DNA from: Micromonospora sp. NBC_01699
GTDB lineage: Bacteria; Actinomycetota; Actinomycetes; Mycobacteriales; Micromonosporaceae
Length of the DNA: 64,000 nt
Reading direction: 5' to 3'
Assembly (NCBI RefSeq): GCF_036250065.1
Contig: NZ_CP109199.1
Coordinates: 4,278,001-4,342,000 of the forward strand
The notes under the pieces are model-generated. The model searched no databases. It had not been told where the DNA came from and worked only from the letters and a program-made list of their open reading frames with translations. Below are positions 16,804 to 25,059 of the stretch, one piece after another; position 1 is the stretch's first letter, and every line of letters begins with the position of its first letter. A program made the position numbers and the translations under genes.

Positions 16804-18243
16804 ATGGCCCCACCGGACGCGATAGCCCACCTGCTGCGCCGCGCGACCTTCGGCCCCACCGCCGAAGAGGTCGAAGCGGCCGTACGCGTGGGTTTCGACA
16901 CCACCCTCGACCGGCTGCTGACCCCGGCCGGGACCGACGCGGGCGCCGCCGCCACCCCCGCACCGCGCCTCGGACCCGACCCCCACGCCACGCTCGGCAA
17001 GGGTGCCGGCCGGGAACAGCGGCAGCAGGCCAACAAGCAGCGCACGGAACAGGCCCAGCAGGTCACTCGGTGGTGGCTGGACCGGATGGTCGCCGCCGAC
17101 CACCAGCTCACCGAGAAGCTGATCTTCTTCTGGCACGGTCACTGGGCCACCAGCGTGCAGAAGGTGAAGTCCGCACAGCTCATGCTGGGCCAGTTGGACA
17201 CCCTGCGGCGCTACGGCCGGGACGGGTTCGGGCCACTGGTGGCCGCGATGGTGCGCGACCCCGCGATGATCCTCTGGCTCGACGGGGAGAAGAACACCCG
17301 CAGGGCGCCGAACGAGAACCTGGCCCGCGAACTGATGGAACTGTTCACCCTCGGCATCGGCCACTACTCCGAGGACGACGTGAAGGCCGGGGCAAAGGCG
17401 CTGACCGGATGGACCGTGGTCCGGGAGTCGGGCACCGCCCGGTTCGAGCCGAAGCGGCACGACACCGAGCCGAAGACCATCCTCGGCCGGACCGACACCT
17501 TCGACGCCGACTCGTACGCCGAACTGCTCGCCGGCCTCCCCCGGGCCGCCGAATTCGTCTCCGACCGGCTCTGGTTCCGCTTCGCCGGCGCCACGCCTCC
17601 CAGCGATGGCGTCGAACCTCCCGCCGGTGGCGTCGAACCTCCCGCCGGTGGCGTCGAACCTCCCGCCGGTGGCGTCGAACCTCCCGCCGGTGGCGTCGAA
17701 CCTCCCGCCGGTGGCGTCGAACCTCCCGCCGGTGGCGTCGCGCCTCCCGCCGGTGGTGCGACCGCCGACGTCACCGCGATCCTGCGCGCCATGTTCACCG
17801 ATCCCGCCTTCGTCCGGACCCGTGGGCAGCTGGTCAAGCAGCCGGTGGAGTGGGCGGTCGGCGCAATGCGCCAGCTGCGCATCCGTCCCGCCGACCTCAC
17901 CGAACAGCAGCGCAAGCAGGTGCAGTCCGGGCTGTCCGGAATGGACCAGGTGCCGCTGCGACCGCCGAGCGTCGGCGGCTGGCCGGCCGGGGCGGCCTGG
18001 CTCACCACCTCGTCGTTACAGGCCCGGATGCGGCTCGCCGACCTGTTCGCCGGTACGGCCGGCCCGGTGGCGGTCCAGCGGATCACCACGGCACCGGCGG
18101 CCGGCCGGCTCGACGCGCTGGCCCGGCTGCTCGTGGTGGACGCCTGGACCGAACGTACCCGCGCCGCCCTGACACCGCTGGCCGCGAACCCGGAACGGCT
18201 CATCGCGGCCGGCCTGGTGAGCCCCGAATACACCGTCAGCTGA
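16804..18243 (+). CDS. DUF1800 domain protein with inserted GVEPPAG repeat
   Basis: 479 aa. The N-terminus starts directly with the DUF1800 signature (AHLLRRATFGPTAEEV). Later family landmarks are LIFFWHGHWATS, NENLARELMELFTLGIGHYSEDDVKAGAKALTGW (around residues 160-200) and PSVGGWPAGAAWL near residue 395. No signal peptide is seen. DUF1800 proteins are nearly always paired with DUF1501 proteins, as here, and are thought to act in export or envelope processes; their activity is not established. Residues 269-317 are seven tandem GV(E/A)PPAG units inserted between FRFAGATPPSD and the following alpha-helical part, where relatives usually have a short loop. The DUF1501 gene follows after 13 bp. 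Confidence 0.85.
   Translation: MAPPDAIAHLLRRATFGPTAEEVEAAVRVGFDTTLDRLLTPAGTDAGAAATPAPRLGPDPHATLGKGAGREQRQQANKQRTEQAQQVTRWWLDRMVAADHQLTEKLIFFWHGHWATSVQKVKSAQLMLGQLDTLRRYGRDGFGPLVAAMVRDPAMILWLDGEKNTRRAPNENLARELMELFTLGIGHYSEDDVKAGAKALTGWTVVRESGTARFEPKRHDTEPKTILGRTDTFDADSYAELLAGLPRAAEFVSDRLWFRFAGATPPSDGVEPPAGGVEPPAGGVEPPAGGVEPPAGGVEPPAGGVEPPAGGVAPPAGGATADVTAILRAMFTDPAFVRTRGQLVKQPVEWAVGAMRQLRIRPADLTEQQRKQVQSGLSGMDQVPLRPPSVGGWPAGAAWLTTSSLQARMRLADLFAGTAGPVAVQRITTAPAAGRLDALARLLVVDAWTERTRAALTPLAANPERLIAAGLVSPEYTVS
17608..17754 (+). repeat. In-frame 21-bp tandem repeat, 7 units
   Basis: The unit is GGCGTCGAACCTCCCGCCGGT. Units 1-6 (17608-17733) are identical, and unit 7 (17734-17754) differs only at GAA to GCG. 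A degenerate partial copy precedes it. The unit length is a multiple of three, so copy-number changes keep the DUF1800 frame. The identical copies suggest recent slippage or unequal exchange. Confidence 0.97.
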
Positions 18244-18256
18244 CCGGAGGTCACCC

Positions 18257-19507
18257 GTGGACATTCTGACCCGGCGCAAGTTCCTCGTCGCCAGCGGCGT
18301 GGTGGGCGCGAGCGCCCTGGCCGCGGGTGCCGGCACGTACGCGCTGTCCGACCTGTTCGAGACCGCGGGTACCCGCGACCCGGCCGGCCACACCCTCGTC
18401 CTGGTCACGCTCTACGGCGGCAACGACGGACTCAACACCGTCATCCCGTACGCGGATCCGGCGTACCACGACGCCCGCCCGGAGATCGCCTACTCGGCGC
18501 AGGAGGTCAAGCGGCTGGACGACAACTTCGGGCTGAACCCGGCGATGACCGGCCTGCACGGGCTGTTCGGACAGGGACGGCTGGCGGTCGTACGCGGCGT
18601 CGGCTACCCGAAGCCGGACCGCAGCCACTTCCGCTCGATGGACATCTGGCAGACGGCCACCCCGGACCGGCCCGGCACGACCGGGTGGATCGGGCGGTGG
18701 CTCGACGGTGCCGGTGGCGACCCCCGGCTCGCGGTCTCGTTCGAGTCGGCGGTGCCACCACTGCTGGCCGGCGAGCGCAGCGCGGGTGCGTCCGTACCGG
18801 TGGCCGGACGGGCGGGACGCGGCCGCCTGCCGGACCGGACGTTGGCCGCACTCGCGGCCAGCAGCCCCGGCGAATCCCCGGCGCAGGCCCGAGCGGCCGC
18901 CTGCTTCGCGGATCTCCGCTCGGTCGACACGATGATCACCGAGGTACGCGACGCGGCAGAGGAAGCCGACACCGGTGACGATCCGGAACGGCCGGCAGCG
19001 ACCGCCACCGGCGGTGCGCGTACGTCGCTGGAGGCGCAACTCGACCTGGTGGCCCGGTGTGTCGAGGCGGGCGTGTCCACCCGGGTCTTCTCCGTGTCAC
19101 TGGGCGGGTTCGACAGCCACGCCGACGAGAAGCAGTTGCAGGCGGTACTGCTCGGGCAGGTGGACCGGGCGATCACCGGATTTGTCGAGCGGATGGGTCG
19201 TACCGAGGCGGGCCGCCGGGTGGCGGTGGCGGTCTACTCCGAGTTCGGCCGGCGCGTACGCGCCAACGCCTCCGACGGCACCGACCACGGCACCGCCTCG
19301 AACGTCTTCCTGCTCGGTGCCGGGGTACGCGGTGGCCTCCACGGCGAACAGCCGAGCCTGACCGACCTGGATGACGGCGACCTCAGGTACACCGTCGACT
19401 TCCGCGACGTCTACGCCACCCTGCTGGAGCAGGTGCTCGACGGCGATCCGGAGCGGGTGCTCGGCGGCTGGTCCGGCCGGCGCGACGAACTGTTCGCACC
19501 GGTCTGA
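18257..19507 (+). CDS. DUF1501 domain protein, Tat-exported
   Basis: 416 aa from a GTG preceded by GGAGG. The Tat signal LTRRKFLVASGVVGASALAAGAG is clear (twin Arg at 6-7). Then come LVLVTLYGGNDGLNTVIPY, FGLNPAMTGLHGLFGQGRLAVVRGVGYPKPDRSHF, and late in the protein VYSEFGRRVRANASDGTDHGTASNVFLLG. The Asp/His/Ser pattern is that of the alkaline-phosphatase-like DUF1501/sulfatase-related fold. It is translated from the same operon as the DUF1800 gene, and the two families co-occur widely. A metal-dependent hydrolytic role outside the membrane is plausible but unproven. Confidence 0.85.
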   Translation: MDILTRRKFLVASGVVGASALAAGAGTYALSDLFETAGTRDPAGHTLVLVTLYGGNDGLNTVIPYADPAYHDARPEIAYSAQEVKRLDDNFGLNPAMTGLHGLFGQGRLAVVRGVGYPKPDRSHFRSMDIWQTATPDRPGTTGWIGRWLDGAGGDPRLAVSFESAVPPLLAGERSAGASVPVAGRAGRGRLPDRTLAALAASSPGESPAQARAAACFADLRSVDTMITEVRDAAEEADTGDDPERPAATATGGARTSLEAQLDLVARCVEAGVSTRVFSVSLGGFDSHADEKQLQAVLLGQVDRAITGFVERMGRTEAGRRVAVAVYSEFGRRVRANASDGTDHGTASNVFLLGAGVRGGLHGEQPSLTDLDDGDLRYTVDFRDVYATLLEQVLDGDPERVLGGWSGRRDELFAPV

Positions 19508-19550
19508 CCGGCTGCCGCCGAGCCGACCTCCGAACCGCCGGTGCCGTGGC

Positions 19551-19588
19551 GCCGGGTGCCCCACCTCCACGGCGGTGCGGCACCCGGC
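19551..19588. terminator. Bidirectional hairpin between convergent genes
   Basis: GCCGGGTGCC (19551-19560) pairs with GGCACCCGGC (19579-19588), with an 18-nt loop that can itself pair partly. It lies between the stops of the DUF1501 gene (19507) and the MFS gene (19604), so it can serve both. Confidence 0.6.
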
Positions 19589-19603
19589 GTGGTGGCGCCG
19601 AGG

Positions 19604-21256
19604 TCACCTACCGCGCGGGCCCGGCCCCTCCGTTGCGGCGGCGTCCGATCCGGCCGCTGCCGCGCCGACCGTGGCCGTGGCCGCGCCGCTGTCCGGCACC
19701 TCGACCAGATCCAGGCTGGTACGCAGGGTGATCGGCTTGAGCAGGGCGGCGGCGATGACGCCGACCACCGCGATCGCGGCCGAGATGAGGAAGATGTGCC
19801 CGGTCGCGTCGCCGTACGCGTTGCGCACGATGTGCGCCACGGCGTCCGGCAGCCCGTTGAGGTTGAGGCTGCCACCGGCGTCACCCGAGGCCGAGGCGGG
19901 CACACCGGCGGCGGCGAGATCGTGGGTGATCTGGTCGGTGACCCGGCGGGCGAGGACGGCGCCGAGGACCGAGACGCCAATCGTGCCACCGAGCGACCGG
20001 AAGAAGGCCACCGTGGAACTGGCCGCCCCGATGTCGCGCAGCGGCACGGTGTTCTGCACGGCCAGGACCAGGTTCTGCATGGTCATGCCGACGCCGACCC
20101 CGACCAGCAGCATCGCCGCGCCGACGAACAGCAGCGAGGTCTGGTGGTCGATCGTGCCGAGCATGACGAAGCCGGCCACGAGCACGATCGCGCCGCCGAC
20201 GATGTAGGGCTTGACCCGGCCGCTCTTCGTGATCATGCGACCGGCGACGATCGAGGCACCGAGCACGCCGACCATCATCGGGATGGTGAGCAGCCCGGCC
20301 TCGGTCGGGCTGTAGCCGCGGCCGATCTGGAAGTACTGGCCGAGGAAGACCGCGCCACCGAACATGGCCATCCCGACCGCGAGACTGGCGACGATGGACA
20401 ACGCGGTGGTACGCCGCCGCACGATGTCCAGCGGCACCACCGGTTCGGCGGCGCGGGACTCGACCAGCACGGTGAGCGCGAACAGAACCAGCGATCCGCC
20501 GACCATGGCGGCGGTCTGCCAGGAGATCCAGGCGAAGGAGCCGTCGACGAACGAGATCCAGATGAGCAGCAGGCTGACCCCGGCCGCGATGAGCCCAGCG
20601 CCCAGGTAGTCGATCTTCACGTTCTCCCGGCGGACGGTCGGCAGCCGCAGGGTGGCCTGGAGAACCACCAGGGCGATGGCCGCGACCGGTACGCCGACGA
20701 AGAAGCACCAGCGCCAGCCCAGCCACGACGTGTCGACGATCAGACCACCGAGCAGCGGCCCGCCGACCGTGGCGATGGCCATCACACCGCCGAGGTAGCC
20801 GTTGTAGCGGCCCCGCTCCCGGGGCGGGATCATCGCCGCGATCACCACCTGGACCAGTGCCTGCAACCCGCCGACGCCGATGCCCTGGAAGGCGCGGGCG
20901 GCGATGAGCTGGCCGGCGCTCTGCGCGACACCGCTCACGATCGAGCCCAGGACGAAGATCACGATGGCGATCTGGACCAGCGACTTCTTGTTGAACAGGT
21001 CGGCGAGCTTGCCCCAGATCGGGGTGGTGGCGGTCGCGGTGAGCAGGGTGGCCGTGACCACCCAGGTGTACTGGCTCTGCGAGCCGTCGAGCGCGCCGAT
21101 GATCTGCGGCAGTGCGGTCGACACGACCGTACCGCTGAGCATCGCGACGAAGAGCACCAGCAGCAGGCCGCTGAGTGCTTCGAGGGTCTGCCGATGGTTC
21201 ATCGGCGCCGCACCGGTCGACCCGGTAGCGGTCGTGGTGGTCGTGGGTGCGCTCAT
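19604..21256 (-). CDS. EmrB/QacA-type MFS drug exporter (DHA2, 14 TM)
   Basis: 550 aa with about 14 hydrophobic helices. Motif A is KLADLFNKK, in the loop after helix 2. Motif C lies in helix 5 (GGVMAIATVGGPLLGGLIVD), the antiporter signature. The first helix has the DHA2 pattern LDGSQSQYTWVVTATLLT after STALPQIIGAL. The C-terminal 40 residues are Ala-rich and probably disordered. It exports a hydrophobic or cationic compound with proton antiport. It lies divergent from a TetR-family gene with operator-like dyads between them, the usual arrangement for an inducible efflux pump. The substrate is unknown. Confidence 0.9.
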   Translation of the reverse strand: MSAPTTTTTATGSTGAAPMNHRQTLEALSGLLLVLFVAMLSGTVVSTALPQIIGALDGSQSQYTWVVTATLLTATATTPIWGKLADLFNKKSLVQIAIVIFVLGSIVSGVAQSAGQLIAARAFQGIGVGGLQALVQVVIAAMIPPRERGRYNGYLGGVMAIATVGGPLLGGLIVDTSWLGWRWCFFVGVPVAAIALVVLQATLRLPTVRRENVKIDYLGAGLIAAGVSLLLIWISFVDGSFAWISWQTAAMVGGSLVLFALTVLVESRAAEPVVPLDIVRRRTTALSIVASLAVGMAMFGGAVFLGQYFQIGRGYSPTEAGLLTIPMMVGVLGASIVAGRMITKSGRVKPYIVGGAIVLVAGFVMLGTIDHQTSLLFVGAAMLLVGVGVGMTMQNLVLAVQNTVPLRDIGAASSTVAFFRSLGGTIGVSVLGAVLARRVTDQITHDLAAAGVPASASGDAGGSLNLNGLPDAVAHIVRNAYGDATGHIFLISAAIAVVGVIAAALLKPITLRTSLDLVEVPDSGAATATVGAAAAGSDAAATEGPGPRGR

Positions 21257-21397
21257 CGCGCGGCCTCCAGCAGTCTTGAAAGTGTCTCGGATCCGGGTTC
21301 GGGTTCGGTGAGGCTCCGAACCGCCTGCCCGGCGTGCGCCATCTCGTCACATCCGGGTCCGGGTGCCGACGCGCCGCCCGATCCCAGCTTCGTGGAT

Positions 21398-21416
21398 ACT
21401 TGCCCGCTGTGCAAGT
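21398..21416. promoter_or_regulatory. Operator-like dyad ACTTGC-N7-GCAAGT in the MFS/TetR intergenic region
   Basis: Perfect 6-bp arms separated by 7 bp. A second dyad, TTTTC-N7-GAAAA, follows at once at 21416-21432. Both sit 26-60 bp upstream of the divergent TetR start and 142 bp or more from the MFS start, which suits a regulator repressing both promoters. Confidence 0.5.
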
Positions 21417-21458
21417 TTTCCCATTGAGAAAATAGTCACGACAGCGTAGCCTCTACTG

Positions 21459-22043
21459 GTGGACACGACGCCCGGACGGCGGGAACGGAAGAAGACCGCG
21501 ACGCGCCAGGCGCTGCACGAGGCCGCAATCCGGCTCGCCGTCGAGGAGGGCCTCGACCGGCTCACCGTCGAGGCGATCGCGGACGCCGCCGACGTCTCCC
21601 GGCGTACGTTCTCGAACTACTTCTCCAGCAAGGAGGAGGCGCTCTTCCACAGCGACCTGGTCCGCAACCGCCGCCTCACCGAGCTGGTCCGGGCCCGCCC
21701 GGCGACGGAACGCCCGTGGACCGCGCTGGAACGGGCCGCCGAGCAGCTGATCGCCGAGGGCGACAACCTGGACCCGGTGTGGCTGGCCCAGCGCCGCCTG
21801 ATCCGGAGTCACCCCAGCCTCGCCGCCCAGCTCGTCGCGGTCTACGGCGCCGCCGAAAGCGACCTGACCACCGAGATCCTGCGGCGGCTGCCCGAGGGAC
21901 CGGACACCGCCCTGCGGGCCCGGGTGCTCGCCGCCGCGTTCCTCAACGCGGTGCGCGCGGCCATCCAGCACTGGATCGACCGACCCGACCGGCCGCTCGC
22001 GGAGCTGGTGCGCGCGGCACTGACGTACGCCCGGGACGGCTGA
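21459..22043 (+). CDS. TetR-family regulator of the divergent MFS exporter
   Basis: 194 aa from a GTG start. The N-terminal helix-turn-helix is canonical: TRQALHEAAIRLAVEEGLDRLTVEAIADAADVS followed by RRTFSNYFSSKEEAL. The remaining 130 residues form the ligand-binding helices, ending in a MftR-like pattern (AAAFLNAVRAAIQHWID). TetR repressors next to EmrB/QacA pumps normally bind the shared intergenic region and are released by the pump substrate. The dyads at 21398-21432 are the likely sites. Confidence 0.88.
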   Translation: MDTTPGRRERKKTATRQALHEAAIRLAVEEGLDRLTVEAIADAADVSRRTFSNYFSSKEEALFHSDLVRNRRLTELVRARPATERPWTALERAAEQLIAEGDNLDPVWLAQRRLIRSHPSLAAQLVAVYGAAESDLTTEILRRLPEGPDTALRARVLAAAFLNAVRAAIQHWIDRPDRPLAELVRAALTYARDG

Positions 22044-22099
22044 CCGGCCGACCAGCACATCGGACCGGACGGCGAACAGTGACGTTGGAGCACGGGCAC

Positions 22100-22744
22100 A
22101 TGGACCAGCACAGGACCGCAACCCCCGCGGCGGGCGGCCGCAACCGGATCCGAACCGGCGCGGACTCCCCGAGCAACACCGACGCCGGGCAGGTACGCGC
22201 CCACATCCAGCGGATAGCACTCGGGTTGTTCATCGAGAAGGGCTACGACAAAACCTCGCTGCGGGAGATCGCCGAGCAGCTCGGGGTGACCAAGGCCGCC
22301 CTCTACTACCACTTCCCCACCAAGGAGGACATCGTCAGCAGTCTCGTCGAGAGACGGGTCGCGGCGGTCGAGGAGCTGATCGGGTGGGCCCGACAGCAGC
22401 CCGATCCCGAGCTGATGCGGCCGGAGTTCGTCCGGCGGTACGCGGCCGGACTGCACGACGTGCACCACCACGAGGACGTACTGCTGTTCTTCGAACAGAA
22501 CAAGACGCTGGTCAACACGCTGCGGGCCGGGACGCTGCTGCGGGAGCAGATGGTACGCGTCTTCGAACTGCTCGCCGAGCCGGACGAACCGCTCACCCAG
22601 CAGTTGTACCGGGTGATGGCCATCCTCTCGCTCCACGCCGGCTGGCAGATCCTGCGCGACCGCGGCACCAACGAGGAACGCCACCAAGCCACCCTCGACG
22701 TAGCCCTCCAAATCATGCACAACGCCAACCACCAACCCCCCTAA
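22100..22744 (+). CDS. TetR-family regulator
   Basis: 214 aa from the ATG at 22100 with GGAG nine bases upstream; a GTG at 22079 is an alternative. After a polar N-terminal tail of about 35 residues comes the DNA-binding domain: RIALGLFIEKGYDKTSLREIAEQLGVTKAALYYHFPTKEDIV. The C-terminal half is helical with no recognised ligand signature. It sits 56 bp after the first TetR gene in the same direction and is probably read through from it. Its last codons become unusually C/A-rich (CACAACGCCAACCACCAACC) and merge into the C-tract described at 22737. Its target is unknown. Confidence 0.85.
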   Translation: MDQHRTATPAAGGRNRIRTGADSPSNTDAGQVRAHIQRIALGLFIEKGYDKTSLREIAEQLGVTKAALYYHFPTKEDIVSSLVERRVAAVEELIGWARQQPDPELMRPEFVRRYAAGLHDVHHHEDVLLFFEQNKTLVNTLRAGTLLREQMVRVFELLAEPDEPLTQQLYRVMAILSLHAGWQILRDRGTNEERHQATLDVALQIMHNANHQPP

Positions 22745-22948
22745 CTCCCCCACCCACCCCCTCCCCACCCCCTCCCCCTCCCCACCCCCCACCACCGCGC
22801 CGATCTTGCAGTTGTGGTTGTTCACAGAGCATCCCAAACCCGACATACCGGGAGCCACAACTGCAAGATCAACGCGAGCGGGGGTGGGGTGGGGGGCGGG
22901 GGGGGGTGGGAGGGGTGGGGTGGGGGTGGGAGGGGTGGGGGGTGGGGG
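22737..22948. repeat. C-tract / inverted repeat / G-tract structure between convergent genes
   Basis: A run of C with scattered A and T (22737-22800) is mirrored by a run of G with scattered T and A (about 22880-22948). Between them lies a perfect 16-bp inverted repeat, GATCTTGCAGTTGTGG at 22802-22817 and its complement at 22855-22870, with a 37-nt loop. The G-run has many GGG/GGGG blocks able to form G-quadruplexes. It separates the convergent TetR and FAD-oxidoreductase genes and could act as a bidirectional terminator. Confidence 0.9.
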
Positions 22949-24961
22949 TTAGGCGGCGACGAAGCGGGTGGCGTCGGCGACTACGTAGCCGGTGGTGTTT
23001 TCGGTTCGGATGAGGAGGCTGCCGGCGGTGCCGGCGGTGAAGGGGTAGCTGCCGAGGGAGACCCACTGGCCGCCGGCGGACCGCTGGTCGACGGTGCGGG
23101 TGGTGATGCCACCGCTGTGCACGATGTCCACGGGTACGTTGCTGGCCCGGTTCTCGTGCGCGGTCCAGCGCAGGTAGACCGCGTACGTGCCGGCGGACGG
23201 CAGGGTCGGGGTGAACCGCATCCGGTTGACGCCCTTGGCGGTGTTGTCGTCGTGCTCGTAGTCGGGGCCGTAGTAGCCGCCGATCGAGGTGCTGCTCAAC
23301 CAGGTGCCGGCCCTGGTGACCCCGCTGCCGGCCCGGCTGTCGAGGATCACCTCGCCGGCGACCGGCGGCGGCCAGACCAGCAGTTGGCCGTCGGCGAGCA
23401 GCCGGGTGCGCAACGCCGGGTAGTTGACGTCCTGCACGGCCGCGCCCGAGTCGATCGCCTGCAACGCCGCGGTGGCCGCCGACTGGGCGAGGATCATGAA
23501 GACCGGCTCCATCCGGATCGACCCGTACGCGATGTGGCTCGCCGCCAGGCAGACCGGTACGAACAGGTTGGCGCACTGGCCCCGGGCCGGCACAATCGAC
23601 CGGTAGCTGATCGAGTACGGCGCGGGAACGCCGATCTGCACGTCACCCTCGTTGCGGACCCGGCCGCCGACCACCACCCGCTGGCAGTTGTGCGAGTCCA
23701 TCGTGTAACTGGCCAAGCCGACCGGGTCGGTGACCGTCTCCTGGCCACGGCAGTTGCGCTCGGTCATCACGTACGCCGAGACCATCCGCCGGGCCTCGCG
23801 GACGTAGAGCTGTGGCGGCCACCCGCCGGTGCCGGTGAACTCGTCCGGTGCCAGTCCCCACGACCCGGTCGCCGACCTGATCGACGCCGGCAGCCGCGAG
23901 TCGTTGGCCAGGAACCACATCAGTCCCTGCTGGTAGGCACTGTGGTCGGCCGCCAAGCTGTCCCGGGCGGCGTAACTCGCGGTCGGGTACGCGTAGTTGG
24001 CGCCGATGAAGTCGGTGGAGAACGCCCCGTTGTTGTTGGAGTCGGTCTTGCCGTTGCCCACCCCGTGGGTGGTGAAGAACGGGCCGGTCCAGCCCGCCTG
24101 GACGTAGCGCAGCAGCAGTTCGTAGTCGGTGGCGTCGTAGCCGGCCGGGCGCGGGAACGGGATCCGGTTGGCCGCCTGGGTCAGGCACATCCGGTAGTTG
24201 TACGCCTGGATCAGGCCGTCACCGGTCCCGTTGGGCGCCACCGGGGCGGCCGAGATACCGGGCAGCAGCCCACTGGCCGGGCTGCCCGCCACCACGTACG
24301 GGTCGACCGGGAAGTTGAACTGGTGCCCGTTGCGAAGCTGCACCCCGTTGATCGTCTCGCCGTAGCTGCTGTTGCTCTCCCGGCCCACCGTCCAGGTCAC
24401 GCCCGCCCGGTGCATCAGGTCGCCCTCGTAGCTGGCGTCGACGAACATCGGTCCCCGGAACACCTGGCCGTTGTCGGCGACGATCTCGGTGATCCGGTTG
24501 CCGGCCATGGTGACCGCGGACAGCCGGGTGCCGTAGTAGACCGGTACGCCCGACTCGGCCAGCAGGTCGTCGAAGACGGCACGGGCGACGTGCGGCTCGA
24601 AGGTGAACCGGGCCGGTGAGGTCGGGGTGACCGGGGTTCCGGCGTACTTGGCGTGCACCCGGCGGTAGAACTCGCCGGCGATCCCCTTGATCGCGGACTG
24701 GGTGCCGCTGTCGGTCATGCCGAGGCCACCGGTGGTCAGACCGCCGAGGTGGGTGCCCGGTTCGAGCACCACGGCGGTGCGGCCCATCCGGCGGGCCTGC
24801 ACGGCGGCGACGATGCCGGCCGAGGTGGCGCCGTAGACCACCAGGTCGGCGGGGACGACGGCGGCGGCGAGGGCGGCGGTCGACAGGGCCGGCACACCGG
24901 CGACGACGACGGTGGCGCCGCCGACACGCAACAGCGTGCGGCGGGTGATCGGATGGGGCAT
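22949..24961 (-). CDS. Tat-exported FAD-dependent oxidoreductase with C-terminal golvesin/xanthan-lyase-like domain
   Basis: 670 aa. The Tat signal is ITRRTLLRVGGATVVVAGVPAL. The FAD-binding Rossmann motif follows at residues 38-70: DLVVYGATSAGIVAAVQARRMGR, then VVLEPGTHLGGLTTGGLG. The middle is the FAD-dependent oxidoreductase (FAD_oxidored, Pfam PF12831-like) fold with FVDASYEGDLMHRAG. The last 130 residues (VILDSRAGSG ... ADATRFVAA) match the golvesin/xanthan lyase C-terminal beta-sandwich, which is often appended to secreted enzymes. It probably oxidises a sugar or related alcohol outside the cell. The gene is monocistronic by position. Its start ATG is followed within three codons by the twin-Arg signal. 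Confidence 0.8.
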   Translation of the reverse strand: MPHPITRRTLLRVGGATVVVAGVPALSTAALAAAVVPADLVVYGATSAGIVAAVQARRMGRTAVVLEPGTHLGGLTTGGLGMTDSGTQSAIKGIAGEFYRRVHAKYAGTPVTPTSPARFTFEPHVARAVFDDLLAESGVPVYYGTRLSAVTMAGNRITEIVADNGQVFRGPMFVDASYEGDLMHRAGVTWTVGRESNSSYGETINGVQLRNGHQFNFPVDPYVVAGSPASGLLPGISAAPVAPNGTGDGLIQAYNYRMCLTQAANRIPFPRPAGYDATDYELLLRYVQAGWTGPFFTTHGVGNGKTDSNNNGAFSTDFIGANYAYPTASYAARDSLAADHSAYQQGLMWFLANDSRLPASIRSATGSWGLAPDEFTGTGGWPPQLYVREARRMVSAYVMTERNCRGQETVTDPVGLASYTMDSHNCQRVVVGGRVRNEGDVQIGVPAPYSISYRSIVPARGQCANLFVPVCLAASHIAYGSIRMEPVFMILAQSAATAALQAIDSGAAVQDVNYPALRTRLLADGQLLVWPPPVAGEVILDSRAGSGVTRAGTWLSSTSIGGYYGPDYEHDDNTAKGVNRMRFTPTLPSAGTYAVYLRWTAHENRASNVPVDIVHSGGITTRTVDQRSAGGQWVSLGSYPFTAGTAGSLLIRTENTTGYVVADATRFVAA

Positions 24962-25059
24962 GGCGCGCGACTCCTCCGTCAGTGGAATCGGGAGCGCGCC
25001 GCCGCATCCCTCGAATCACCCAAGACTCTCGGGCCGCCGTCCGACGTTGTCAAGGTCGT

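Noticed and set aside
17608-17754. CRISPR array
   Set aside because: The 21-bp units are directly adjacent without spacers and lie in frame inside a gene.
19604-22043. Resistance or export module belonging to the PKS cluster
   Set aside because: It lies 5.6 kb from the cluster with unrelated genes between, and nothing in the sequence links the pump to it.
22737-22948. Insertion-sequence terminal repeats
   Set aside because: The 16-bp inverted repeats enclose only 37 bp with no transposase and no target duplication.
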